This document shows, piece by piece, positions 34,322-46,400 of a stretch of DNA of 64,000 nucleotides. This stretch comes from Microplitis mediator (Eukaryota; Arthropoda; Insecta; Hymenoptera; Braconidae). A program made the translations under genes and the position numbers. The DNA lies in contig NC_079979.1 of the NCBI RefSeq assembly GCF_029852145.1, forward strand, positions 5,432,501 through 5,496,500, written 5' to 3'. A model generated the notes under the pieces. The model was not told where the DNA came from, searched no databases, and worked only from the letters and a program-made list of their open reading frames with translations. The stretch's first letter is position 1. Each line of letters begins with the position of its first letter.

Positions 34322-34817
34322 ATTTGGAGAAAAATTTAAGGAAACTTTTGTAAGTAAACTTTTGCTAAGGCAAATTGTGCTATTACCCTGATAGCTACCC
34401 TAACCGTAAGTTAACTACAAGCTATTGCCGTATTCTATAGGTAACTTAAAGGAAAGTGTTGGAGAGCAAGTAGGTTATCTTCAAATTGACAGTAAATATT
34501 CTGTTAAGTTGAATTCACTTTGACTACAAGTATTACTGTCAGACATTGACGCTAAGTTAATTGAAAGTTTCATTTCAAGTTGACGACAAGTTTTTCTGTC
34601 AAATTACATCGAAGCCACTGCCGTATTTTGAAGCCAACTCAATGGAAAGTATTATATCCAGCTAAGGTTTGCCAGAAACTTTCTCGTTGAGTTAGCCGAA
34701 AGTGTTGCTCTGTAGACCTTACTGAGTAATGTGTGGCTATCAGGGTAGGGTTGATGCAAACTTGATGTAAACTTACCGTTAATTTCAAGTTAAACTTTCA
34801 ATAAGCTTAACCCTAAT
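34322..34817. other. Spacer between two foldback copies
   Basis: Repeats short phrases such as AAGTTGACGACAAGTTTTTCTG and AAGTTAACTACAAG in slightly varied form, and ends AACCCTAATAGCCACTTTAG, a bare end of the same foldback family. No gene. Confidence 0.4.
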
Positions 34818-34829
34818 AGCCACTTTAGC

Positions 34830-34908
34830 AGTTCGGCAAAAATGTGCCACGGCTAGTCTAGGGGAAATATGTACGTTTCCCTAGACAAGCCGTGGCACAT
34901 TTTCACCG
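34830..34908. other. 79-bp insert with a 27-bp hairpin
   Basis: 34839-34867 pairs with 34876-34903 (27 base pairs, one mismatch, one bulged G, 8-nt loop TATGTACG). The insert is flanked by the 12-bp direct repeat AGCCACTTTAGC (34818-34829 and 34909-34920), which is part of the foldback family terminus. It looks either like a tiny palindromic insertion with a long target duplication or a microRNA-precursor-like hairpin. Confidence 0.6.
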
Positions 34909-35481
34909 AGCCACTTTAGCTTGAAATTGCCTGAAATTTGCTGCCTGAAATCATCGACAATTTAACAGTTAAAAGTTGGAAAGAAAAATTTGCGGTTAAT
35001 TTTTGCTAAATTTAGAGGTAATTTTTTACTAGAAAAAAAAAGTCGCTAATGTTCGTTCTTATCATTTCAGAAGGAAAGCAAATTTATACATGAAAATGTC
35101 TACAATTTGAGGGAAAATAAAATCTTAACAATTTTTGAGTCAAATTAACAATAAATTGATGTAAAACTTTGCCTCAAAATTGACGAAAAATTTTTTCTAG
35201 TCAGCTTTAAAAGTGAATTTGCATTCTAATTCGGGTAGTAAATTTACGTCATATTGTACAGCAAGTTGTATAGACATTTTATGTATAATTTGCTTATCAT
35301 CTGAAATGCAAAGAACGAACGTTACCAACAATTATTTTCTATAAAAAATTACCTCTAAATCGAGCAAAAATTAACCGCAAATTTTTCTTTTCAACTTTTA
35401 CTGTTAAATTATTGGCAAATTCGGGCAGGTAATTTCAATGATGTCAAGTTACAGTCAATTTCAAGCTAAAGTGGCTATTAG
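34909..35481. mobile_element. Foldback MITE, CCTAATAGCCAC family, copy 2
   Basis: Left end AGCCACTTTAGCTTGAAATT, right end CAAGCTAAAGTGGCTATTAG; about 570 bp, closely similar to 33740-34321. Confidence 0.75.
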
Positions 35482-35883
35482 AGGAGTTAATTTGCAGTGG
35501 AGGTGACTATCCGGGTAAATTTCATATCAAACTATAGTAAAAAATATAGACTGGAGCTCCACTGGTGGCGAAAAAATTAATTATTGCTATAGAAAAACAT
35601 ATATCATTTACTGAATCATGGCATTTCTTATAAGTTTTTATTCTCTGGCAGTGCCCTTTTCGCATGAAAAAAATTGTAAAATTATTAAAAATGGGGGTGC
35701 TATAGTATATGCTGGCCTAATTTCATTATTTAAATTAGTTCTCATTACTAAAATGGGTAAAGTTTCATAATTTTATGACGAACAATCAATCATCTTTCGA
35801 CTGAAAAAGGAATTTTCTAAAAATATTGTTTTTTAAAAAAGTTTTAAAAAATTGGAGCTAAATACCGTTCGGTCTACGGTATA
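35482..35883. other. No recognised feature
   Basis: Unassigned AT-rich interval before the hairpin that adjoins the second satellite tract. Confidence 0.4.
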
Positions 35884-35969
35884 GAGACACGGCAGGCTCG
35901 CGCCATGACACTTCACACATATACATGTGTGTTTAAACGTGTACTTGGCGCGAGACACTACCGTGTCTC
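35884..35969. other. Strong hairpin at the edge of the satellite
   Basis: GAGACACGG (35884-35892) pairs with CCGTGTCTC (35961-35969), CTCGCGCCA (35897-35905) with TGGCGCGAG (35946-35954), and ACACATATACATGTGT can form a small apical stem. The satellite begins four bases after the hairpin, in the middle of a unit. Confidence 0.65.
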
Positions 35970-35973
35970 CTGA

Positions 35974-38900
35974 TTTTTGTAAATAATTTTTCAACTTTGA
36001 TAATAACTTTAGGTAAAATTAATAACAAGGCTTTTGAAGTTTTCTGTAGCCTAAGAATTTATAATACGCTAATATTTTTAATACATGATTGATATTGTCA
36101 GAAACGAAACGTCTAATCCAAGTTTTTATTCACTTTGCTAGTGCAATAAGAATAGTATAGATTTTTCACGTTAACCGTAGCAGCTTAAAATAGAGCAGGC
36201 CAATTTGAATTATGAGAAAATTAATAATTTTATTAAGATCAAATTTGATAGCACGTAAAATTTTATTGTTGAAAGTAATAATTTTTTATTTTTTGAAAAT
36301 AATATAGCAAGTAATAAATTACAGATAGGTTTTTATATATAAATTTTTTCATTAAATTTTGAGTTATTGACGTATATAATATGTAATATGCATCAGATAT
36401 AGTGCAAAAATTAGTATCTTATGCTGTGACAAATTAAATTTCATACTGCAAATTTTTTTATTAAAAATTTTCGTAGCAACGTTTTATTGCATTCCAACTG
36501 TAGTTTGTATAAATTTTTCAATCATGACAGAAAATTTTCGTAGTTCAGTAGTAGATAAAACAGATACAGCATTAACCAAAAACAGGATCCGAAAAATTTC
36601 TAGATGTTACTAATCCCGTGATGGTCTAGAATATCCAGTCGAAAATTAGATGTCTATTCATTTTCGTTAAGTTGCAGTAACTTAAGCCTATGTAACTTCT
36701 GGCTGCACAACTAAATATCAACATCAAAAATATTCATCAGACATAAAATCCAAGACAAATTTTAGAATATTTTGCACGTATTTGGCGTTTATTTCAGGCA
36801 ATTTTTGCAAATTTTATATCTTGTGTATATTCATTTATTGATTTGTCAATTTTTTGTTATGGACTTGTTGTATTGAAAACAAAAAGTTGAATAATTGCTA
36901 CTTTTCTATGAGGCTCGGAATAAATTTGGTTTTTTTTTTCAATATAATAAAAGTTATCCATTTGTTGTTACTTAAATAGTTTTAATTACTTGAACGTTTT
37001 TTTTAAAAAAAAAATTTAAATTGATATCATAGTTTTTCTAATACAAAAAGACACTGTAGATGGCACTTTTCAATTCTTTCTCGCAGATACTCGAGAAACG
37101 TATAGTTTCAATATATAACATTTTGTAGACAGACGTTGATGGGCACTTCGGACAAAGTCATGTTGGATGCCTAAAGGTTCTTTGCACGTAGCAGTCAATC
37201 AGGATACACAGGATCGACAAAATGCGCAAAAAAGGAAATCAACGTCTTACGCCTAGGAAATGGTTCTCAAAAGAAGAGAATCATTAGGCAAAAAATGACA
37301 ATAAAAATAACAAACTGCCTGCAAAGAAGGGGTAGCTCTGATCGGGGGAAGCGTAATGCACTTCCATACTGGATCAGAAGTGTAGAAACACACTAGGCAA
37401 CTGCTACTCCGTTACTCGACCAAAAGGAAGATGCCAAGGTCGAATAATCCTTTTGTTTTTCATATATTTGATGAGATATAATTATTTAATTTAAAATTAT
37501 GACTTTTTTTTTACGCAAATTATTGACAAAAAAAAAAAAAATTAAATCATTTACTCGTAATATGTATAATAGATTTTTTTTACGAGGGTATATAATTATT
37601 TTTGTAAATAATTTTTCAACTTTGCTAATAACTGTAGGTAAAATTAATAACAAGGCTTTTAAAGTTTTCTGTAGCCTAAGAATTTATAATACGCTAATAT
37701 TTTTAATACATGATTGATATTGTCAGAAACGAAACGTCTAATCCAAGTTTTTATTCACTTTGCTAGTGCAATCAGAATAGTATAGATTTTTCACGTTAAC
37801 CGTAGCAGCTTAAAATAGAGCAGGCCAATTTGAATTATAAGAAAATTAATAATTTTATTAAGATCAAATTTGATAGCACGTAATATTTTATTGTTGAAAG
37901 TAATAATTTTTTATTTTTTAAAAATAATATAGCAAGTAATAAATTACAGGAAGGTTTCTATATATAAATTTTTCCATTAAATTTTGAGTTATTGACGTAT
38001 ATAATATGTAATATGCATCAGATATAGTGCAAAAATTAGTATCTTATGCTGTGACAAATTAAATTTCATACTGCAAATTTTTTTATTAAAAATTTTCGTA
38101 GCATCGTTTTATTGCATTCCAACTGTAGTTCGTATAAATTTTTTAATCATGACAGAAAATTTTCGTAGTTTAGTAGTAGATAAAACAGATACAGCATTAA
38201 CCAAAAACAGGATCCAAAAAATTTCTAGATGTTACTAATCCCGTGATGGTCTAGAATATCCAGTCGAAAATTAGATGTCTATTCATTTTCGTTAAGTTGC
38301 AGTAACTTAAGCCTATGTAACTTCTGGCTGCACAACTAAATATCAACATCAAAAATTTTCATCAGACATGAAATCCAAGACAAATTTTAGAATATTTTGC
38401 ACGTATTTGGCGTTTATTTCAGGCAATTTTTGCAAATTTTATATCTTGTGTATATTCATTTATTGATTTGTCAATTTTTTGTTATGGACTTGTTGAATTG
38501 AAAACAAAAAGTTGAATAATTGCTACTTTTCTATGAGGCTCGGAATAAATTTGGTTTTTTTTTTCAATATAATAAAAGTTATCCATTTGTTGTTACTTAA
38601 ATAGTTTTAATTACTTGAACGTTTTTTTTAAAGTAAAAATTTAAATTGATATCATAGTTTTTCTAATACAAAAAGACACTGTAGATGGCACTTTTCAATT
38701 CTTTCTCGCAGATACTCGTGAAACGTATAGTTTCAATATATAACATTTTGTAGACAGACGTTGATGGGCACTTCGGACAAAGTCATGTTGGATGCCTAAA
38801 GGTTCTTTGCACGTAGCAGTCAATCAGGATACACAGGATCGACAAAATGCGCAAAAAAGGAAATCAACGTCTTACGCCTAGGAAATGGTTCTCAAAAGAA

Positions 38901-39821
38901 GAGAATCATTAGGCAAAAAATGACAATAAAAATAACAAACTGCCTGCAAAGAAGGGGTAGCTCTGATCGGGGGAAGCGTAATGCACTTCTATACTGGATC
39001 AGAAGTGTAGAAACACACTAGGCAACTGCTACTCCGTTACTCGACCAAAAGGAAGATGCCAAGGTCGAGTAATCCTTTTGTTTTTCATATATTTGATGAG
39101 ATATAATTTTTTAATTTAAAATTATGACTTTTTTTTTACGCTAATTATTGACAAAAAAAAAAAAAAATTAAATCATTTACTCGTAATATGTATAATAGAT
39201 TTTTTTTTACGAGGGTATATAATTATTTTTGTAAATAATTTTTCAACTTTGATAATAACTTTAGGTAAAATTAATAACAAGGCTTTTAAAGTTTTCTGTA
39301 GCCTAAGAATTTATAATACGCTAATATTTTTAATACATGATTGATATTGTCAGAAACGAAACGTCTAATCCAAGTTTTTATTCACTTTGCTAGTGCAATA
39401 AGAATAGTATAGATTTTTCACGTTAACCGTAGCAGCTTAAAATAGAGCAGGCCAATTTGAATTTTGAGAAAATTAATAATTTTATTAAGATCAAATTTGA
39501 TAGCACGTAATATTTTATTGTTGAAAGTAATAATTTTTTATTTTTTGAAAATAATATAGCAAGTAATAAATTACAGGAAGGTTTTTATATATTAATTTTT
39601 CCAGTAAATTTTGAGTTATTGACGTATATAATATGTAATATGCATCAGATATAGTGCAAAAATTAGTATCTTATGCTGTGACAAATTAAATTTCATACTG
39701 CAAATTTTTTTATTAAAAATTTTCGTAGCATCGTTTTATTGCATTCCAACTGTAGTTTGTATAAATTTTTTAATCATGACAGAAAATTTTCGTAGTTTAG
39801 TAGTAGATAAAACAGATACAG
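35974..39821. repeat. 1.62-kb satellite, second tract (about 2.4 units)
   Basis: Starts mid-unit (offset about 90) and runs through anchors at 37514 and 39139 until element 1 interrupts at the string GATACAG (39821). Units differ by scattered substitutions and by homopolymer length. Confidence 0.9.
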
Positions 39822-40525
39822 TGTAACGGGTTGGTTTGAATACCCCGAAGCTTTTCGCCAGAAGCCTCGGGTCGGGTCGGTTGCTTTCGGAGCCATGCGC
39901 GCTGTCGCTGCTGAGTAGGGCCTGAGGCCCTCAATTCTGATCGAGGCCGGTGGATTGGGTCATTCAGAGGAGTTCACTCTACTCAACAACATCTTTTCCT
40001 TCAAATTCAATTGTCACAGTTGTGTTAATAAAATTTATATTAATTTTTTTTTTGAGTTGTCTACCAGGATGTCAAGGCGTATTTTACCAACTGTAAGTTT
40101 TATACTCTTGTTTATTGATTAATAACGATTGATATTAAAAGTTCTTATTGATGATACGTGAGTATTTTCCTCTTTTTCTGCTCTGTACGGTTCTAGGCCC
40201 TTCTGGCAACCTCTCTAGCGTTTTTAATTAACTCTCTTTATTATTACTCTTTACACATGTTCTTTATTAAATAGTATGTAACTCATTGAATATTCTTATC
40301 AATAAAATATAATTAACTATAAAAACTGTATTATTGATATACGTATAAATATCCTTAATTTTATTTAGTAATAAGTAGTTGAGTAAGTACACCGCGTGCC
40401 CGGTGAGTTTTGTCCACCCCTGAGATTACGGTAATTATACTCTTATTATTAACAATTATATATTATATTTGTTCTTAACCCTGCTCGCTGATCACTTGGC
40501 ACGGGGATCAGGGAGAGGTGTTATA
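39822..40525 (+). repeat. 5' LTR of element 1
   Basis: 704 bp beginning TGTAACGG and ending GTTATA. It carries a GC-rich first 150 bp with short self-complementary stretches and a T-rich remainder. Pairs with 48433-49139. Confidence 0.92.
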
Positions 40526-40527
40526 TT

Positions 40528-40540
40528 TGGCGCCCAACAG
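40528..40540 (+). promoter_or_regulatory. Primer binding site, tRNA-Lys type
   Basis: TGGCGCCCAACAG starts two bases after the 5' LTR. The first 11 bases match the complement of the CCA-tailed 3' end of animal tRNA-Lys(CTT); downstream matching is poor. Confidence 0.7.
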
Positions 40541-41218
40541 AAATTCATTAAAAAAAAAAAAAAAAAAAAAAATAAAAATAAAAATTAGATTACTTAAAAA
40601 TAGCTAGAGAATAAAGAGAGGAAAGGAAAAAAACGTGAGGGAAAACCCTAGGGATTAAAACTAGTGTTTTATCTGTAGAAAATAGCATTAAAATTATAAA
40701 TAACGCGACAAATTGGCGGGAAAATTCCCCAACAGACACGTAAATTGGTCATAAGAAAATTGTACGAGTACTCATATGCATGCTAAAGTAAAAACAAATT
40801 AAGAGATAAAATCGGTGATCAAAGAAAGTAAAGTGAATAATTCGGTTTGCAGTAAACTTACTGAGTACAAAAGTTTTACGCGGAGATTAAGGATTAAAAT
40901 CTGAGAATAGAAATAGTATATTGGATGAGTAATGGTCGTAAATCCTCAAGAAATCTTTCAATAGAAGTCACAGAATTTAATCCCCTGCAGTACTTAACTA
41001 AAAATAAATACAAGTAATTGTTTCTAAGAAGAGAATTAGTAATAATTCGAACATCTAAAACTTAACGGACAGAATCATAAATTAACTGTCCTTGGTCAAA
41101 ATTTTTGGAAAATTCTAATCTCAAAAATTTAACTATAAGTGAATAAATTATTTCTTTCTTTGTTTAACAAACTCTCTCTGGAAAAATGATAATAATAATG
41201 ACAATAAGACTTAAGTAT

Positions 41219-41258
<40 letters not shown>

Positions 41259-41323
41259 CTCGGAACCGAAAAATTTAACTGATAAAAACTTATAAATTAA
41301 AATTTGAGAAATACAAATAAATT
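40541..41323 (+). other. Leader of element 1
   Basis: Purine-rich, A-rich untranslated leader between primer site and gag, with long A runs at 40551-40573 and 41226-41253. No ORF; the place to expect a packaging signal and a splice donor for the downstream ORF, neither of which I can pinpoint. Confidence 0.5.
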
Positions 41324-43411
41324 ATGAGTACTCGTCAAACAAGACGAAATGCGGCCTCTGGTTCGGGTAGCGATGTGGTAGAGATAGTAAACCAGGGTAA
41401 TAATACCCGTGTCCTTCACTCCCCCACACGCACCACCTGGCCCACTTCAACAGTAGCAAGCGATGTAGTAACGACTGCGACATCGTCCTCCAGCCTAATG
41501 TCGTCTGTTAATCCTACAAATACTACAAACTCAGTCCCTAGTACCATTTCATCAACCATAAGACACATAATAACTACGGCCGGTTCGTTAATTTCAAATA
41601 TAATAAATAACACCACGACGACCAGCTCTAGAAATTTAAATAATATAACAACAACCCAAACAACAAGCTCTATAAACAACCCGATAAGTTCTGGATTACC
41701 TCAAAGAAGCCGTAGCGTGAACTTTCTAGGAATCTCTAGTGAGCAAGTTAACTCAATGCTAGACAGATCAGCAGAATTGAGACAAAACCTAGACACCTTG
41801 TCTGATTCTAGAGACAATATATTTTTACCAAGCAGTCAGCTCAATAATAATACACAGCAACCAGCTCAGGGATTACCCGGTAACGCTTTTTCTGGGCCAG
41901 CTCCAGTACCGGCTCAAACCCAGACGCTGGATGTAAATATAGTGGGACAATTATTTGAACTTTTCCAAAGATTGAGTTTAAATAATACTCAGCAAGCAGC
42001 TGCCACAGTTCCTCAAACTGTTACCCCGGGCAACAGTTTTGATGGTGGGGAGAGACAGTCAGCTCACTTGCTGAATGCACCTACGGGTCTATACCCTAAT
42101 ACATCAAATTACTACGAAGCTGACCGCGTAACCTATGCTCACGAGAAGAAATGGCGAGACATACATGCTCTTTTGAAAGTCTGGACTACTAGGTACCCTC
42201 AAGGTCATGTATCTGCTAATAGTTTCCTCGCATCAGCTGAAGCCACGGCTTTTCGGGAAAACTGGTCAGAGGATGACCTGTTAAAAATTATGGCATACTT
42301 GCTGATAGATAAAGCCTCAGAATGGTACAATAAAAATTACTTACGGTGGGAAAATTATAATCAATTTAAAAGAGACTTTTTGAGAACATATGGCTCGCAG
42401 AAGACGGACACGCAGATACTCTTAGAGATAGTTCAAACCAAGCCGAATGAGAACGAGTCTCCCGTAGACTTTGTTTTCAGAATGCAAAGCAAATATTGGG
42501 AAATGAAAACACCACCACCAGTTAAAGAACAAGTGGAGGTAATACAAAACCATCTACCAAATAAGTTGAGGACATTAATATTTTCCAGAGCGGTAGAAGA
42601 TTATGATTCTCTTTTAGAGACGATACATAAAGCGTCACAATCAAACGAAGAAAACAGCAGACTATTTGACTCCTTGGCGGCTGATAAGTCCTCAGCCAAG
42701 CCTAAAGAAAAAACGCGTCTCGCAGCCTTGCAAGATCTCCCGGGTACAAGAGTATCCATATTAACAGAAAATCAAACATTTCCTCTGGTGATAGAGGAGA
42801 TAAGAGAGGAAGCTGGAGGCTTGGTAGTATGCGCATCAGCGAGCAATGCACCTCAAAGCTATGCCAGAAATAATAATCAGCCTCGTCATTCCCAAAGAAA
42901 TCAACAACAAGACAATAGAGTATCATACCCTTATGCGAACAATAATTACCCGCGTTCTTACAAGGAAGTCACCAATAATATGGATAATAATCACCAAAAT
43001 ACATTTAATCCGCCCTCTGGAGATTTTTGTTTTAATTGTGGGCAATATGGACATGAGTTTGTTGCATGTACTAACATTCGGATTGATGTATGTACCAATT
43101 GTTTCAGATCAGGCCACGTTAGACAAAATTGTCGCAAATTATTTGGCCAAGCACAGTCGAATCCACCAGCTGTCGGAAGTAACAATTCTTTTTACTCACA
43201 ATCTGGGAACCACCCGAATTTTAATCCCCGTAATCGATCAAATCGCGGACGGGTGAATTACCCTTACAACAACTCATACAATAATAACAATAACAATGTT
43301 AATAATAATCAAAGCAGTAGCTCGTCAAATCAGCCGTCAGTTATTGTCCAGCAAGAACCTCTGATACCAATAGAAGACGGCACGAGCTCAACCAATCATT
43401 TAAACGTTTAA
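41324..43411 (+). CDS. gag: Gag polyprotein of element 1
   Basis: 695 codons from ATG 41324 to TAA 43409-43411. Residues 1-150 are a Ser/Thr/Asn-rich low-complexity region. Residues about 290-440 are a retrotransposon capsid-type region (FRENWSEDDLLKIMAY, EWYNKNYLRWENY). Two CCHC zinc knuckles, C569-C572-H577-C582 and C590-C593-H598-C603, form the nucleocapsid that binds genomic RNA. The C-terminus is Asn/Ser/Gln-rich. The last codons contain the frameshift heptamer, so gag is the default product and Gag-Pol arises by -1 slippage. The frame is intact. Confidence 0.93.
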   Translation: MSTRQTRRNAASGSGSDVVEIVNQGNNTRVLHSPTRTTWPTSTVASDVVTTATSSSSLMSSVNPTNTTNSVPSTISSTIRHIITTAGSLISNIINNTTTTSSRNLNNITTTQTTSSINNPISSGLPQRSRSVNFLGISSEQVNSMLDRSAELRQNLDTLSDSRDNIFLPSSQLNNNTQQPAQGLPGNAFSGPAPVPAQTQTLDVNIVGQLFELFQRLSLNNTQQAAATVPQTVTPGNSFDGGERQSAHLLNAPTGLYPNTSNYYEADRVTYAHEKKWRDIHALLKVWTTRYPQGHVSANSFLASAEATAFRENWSEDDLLKIMAYLLIDKASEWYNKNYLRWENYNQFKRDFLRTYGSQKTDTQILLEIVQTKPNENESPVDFVFRMQSKYWEMKTPPPVKEQVEVIQNHLPNKLRTLIFSRAVEDYDSLLETIHKASQSNEENSRLFDSLAADKSSAKPKEKTRLAALQDLPGTRVSILTENQTFPLVIEEIREEAGGLVVCASASNAPQSYARNNNQPRHSQRNQQQDNRVSYPYANNNYPRSYKEVTNNMDNNHQNTFNPPSGDFCFNCGQYGHEFVACTNIRIDVCTNCFRSGHVRQNCRKLFGQAQSNPPAVGSNNSFYSQSGNHPNFNPRNRSNRGRVNYPYNNSYNNNNNNVNNNQSSSSSNQPSVIVQQEPLIPIEDGTSSTNHLNV

Positions 43412-43442
43412 CGCCCCCTCGTCCCCCGCGAGGAAGAGGCGT
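43399..43442 (+). promoter_or_regulatory. Programmed -1 frameshift site of element 1
   Basis: TTTAAAC (43399-43405) is in the right phase with gag (codons CAT TTA AAC). After a 5-nt spacer comes a two-part hairpin: ACGCC (43411-43415) with GGCGT (43438-43442) and CCTCG (43417-43421) with CGAGG (43429-43433), loop TCCCCCG. The gag stop follows the heptamer by one codon, and the -1 frame is open from here into pol. UUUAAAC is a classical slippery heptamer. Confidence 0.88.
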
Positions 43443-46400
43443 AATACCGATGAGAAGTACCTGTAAGAAAAAGAAAAAGGGGGTACGGAGCCCCAGTGGC
43501 AAGAAAAGATTTCAAAAATGGAAAACTAATTGGCAATTAAAAGAAAACAAATCTGAAGAAGTAAATTTAATTGATCTTGAGAGCGACGAGTCACGCGCAC
43601 TCAGGTCTGAATGTTCTCCGAGATCCGGAAGCGACGAGTCACGCGCATTCGGTCCGAAAATCAGTAATTTATTATCAGGGAGCGACGAGTCCCGCGCACC
43701 CGATTTAATAACTATTGAAGAAGTCAAGAGCGACGATAAATGCGCATCTACTTCTGAAATAACTGTAGCAGAAGCCAGGAGCGACGAGACACGCGCACCT
43801 ACTTCTGACTTGCTCATCTGGGAGCCTGAGAGCGACGAGTCCCGCGCACTTGGGCCCAGCGAAAATTATGCCACTGGAGAATCCGTACAATTTAACTGCG
43901 ATATTGACAATTGTTTTAATGACTACTGCAAAATATATGATAATTTGTCTGGTTTATGTGTTTTTAAAAATGTAGAAGCTCAGACTTACTTAGAGGAAGG
44001 CCTGAAGGTAGAGGCACGGCTTTTAAGTAACTCGAAGAGCCCAGAGACTTTCATGTCTACTGGTGATTTTATTGAAGAAGTTTTTAATAATTTTGGGACA
44101 AAAGAATTAATAAATTTATCCGCTACTACAATCTGTCAGTCTGTGAAGCTGTTGGATGAAGCAAGATTTGACCACGAAGTAGAAGATATTGGACCAGATG
44201 AGCTAATGGAACCCAGTGCGATTGATAATATAAAAGCTTATTATATCTGTGGGTTAGAACCCCTTGATGAGCTGCACGAGGAAGAGTGGGAGCCAGAAGT
44301 TGATTCTAGCATCGAAGTTGATTCTGACGAGCCAGATTTTCGAATTATTCCTCCTCTCTCGCGATGTTCAGCACTCTCTAAGACTCTTCACGCGTCTGGG
44401 ATGTTGCGAGGCAAAAGTTTACCTGCTCACTTTATAAATCGACTAACTCCTTGTCCACCTAAAACAGAATCTAAGTTAACAGCTAGGATTCCAGTATCCT
44501 TATGGGTATTTGGAGTCCAGGTGAATGGTATTATAGACACAGGGAGTGAAAGATCGTATTTAGATACGGAAACCTTCGAGCAGATACAAGAATATGGTAC
44601 TAGTGATTTGCATCAAGACGATACGGCGAAGAGAGGTGTATTGTTAGCTAATAACACGTCTTGCAAGACTCTTGGGGGAGCTGATTTCATCCTACAAATA
44701 GGCTCAGTCGCTGGTCAACAATATTTAAGTGTCATGGAAGGTCTTAGTCACTCAATAATCCTCGGAATGGATTTTGCCCTTCAGTTTGGAGTTGAAATTG
44801 ATTGTAGCAATGCTCACTGGAAATTTAAGGACTCCAGTGAAGTATACCCTTTTGAGATAATTGAACGTAAAGATGATAAAACTTTGTGTCAAATTTTGTC
44901 AGAAAGCCAGCGTAAAGAGTTCGAGGAATTTTTAAGACTTGAAATGGAGAAATTCGCGGCAATACCAAATCAAGGCTTAATAGATCTAGTTCGACATGAG
45001 ATCGTACTCAAACCAGGTGCTGAACCCGTAAGGGTGCGCCCTTATCGTCGGAGTGCCGTAGTTTCCGCTGAGCTCAATAAACAGATTGATGAATTGTTAA
45101 AAAAGGGTTATATAAAGCCCAGCAATAGTTTCTGGTCTTGTTCCCCCGTCATGGTTTCAAAACAAACTGGTGATTGGAGATTTGGTGTGGACTTCCGCCC
45201 AATCAATCGGTACACTCAAATTCCAGCACACTCACTCCCAAATATGTTAAGAGTACTGAGTGCATTACATCATGCTGTGGTTATAAGTACGATGGACCTC
45301 AAGGAAGCTTTCCACCAGATCTTAATGGCAGAGGAGTCAATACCTTTGACGGCTTTTGCAGTAGAAGGTCGTGGTCAGTTTGAATGGGTCCGCATGCCTT
45401 ATGGCTTAGCTGGGGCACCAGCTACTTTCCAGAAAGCGATGGACAACCTTAAAGAACGGTATATCAAACTGATCATCGAGAGGGATCTACCCCGTACTTG
45501 GATTGATAAGGCATTTGCTTATTTAGATGACTGGGTGATTATCAGTGGAGATTTGGAGGAGCATAAGGGTATCTTGGCCCTCGTCTTTGAAGTTTTCCGC
45601 GAAGCTGGTTTACAAATTAACCCGAATAAATGTAAATTCGCGAGATCCGAAGTGAAATTTTTCGGATTTATTGTTGACAAAGACGGGCTGCGCCCTGATC
45701 CTGAGAAGATTGCTCCAGTGATAAATTTCCCTCGTCCAACGAACAGGAAGCAAGTTCGCAGTTTCTGTGGACTTGTTAACTGGTATCACCGTCACTTACA
45801 AAATGTAGCGAAAGTACAAGGCCCTCTGAACAAATTATGCAGCGTGAATGTTGATTGGAAGTGGGGTGAAGAAGAAGAGCAGGCGTTTCAGCAGCTGAAA
45901 CGAGCTTTAATAGATGCCAAGCCTCTTTCCACCCCGAGACCTGACCTTCCGTATGTTCTGTACACTGATGCCAGTGACACAGGACTCGGAGCTTTTTTAG
46001 TTCAGAAGGAAACGGACTCTGATAAGGAATATTTAATAATCTGTCTGAGTAGACCCTTGAGAGGTGCGGAAACCCGATATACCACGACAGAAAAAGAATG
46101 TCTGGCCGTTGTTTGGGCTGTACGCAAGTTGCGTTGTTACTTGGAGGGAACACCCTTTACGGTAGTTACAGACCATGCATCACTGAAGTGGCTGCATTCG
46201 TTGAAAGATCCCAACGGTCGACTGGCTCGTTGGGCTATGGAACTTCTCTCGAATCAGGTAACGATAGAACATCGTCGGGGTACTGAAAATGAGGGCCCTG
46301 ATGCCCTTTCAAGGTTATATGAGGATCAAGAACCTACTGAGTGGTCTGAGGTCATGGAAGAGTTGCAAAAGAAGCAGGTTGAGTGTTGCAAAATCAGGAC

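Noticed and set aside
4601..35973. CRISPR array or polydnavirus proviral segment
   Set aside because: The repeats are palindromic transposons without regular spacers, and no polydnavirus gene families or segment junction motifs were recognised.
37499..37717. ORFs of 64-72 codons in satellite units (also 49643-49837)
   Set aside because: Not open in other units and broken by homopolymer changes; the satellite shows no coding constraint.
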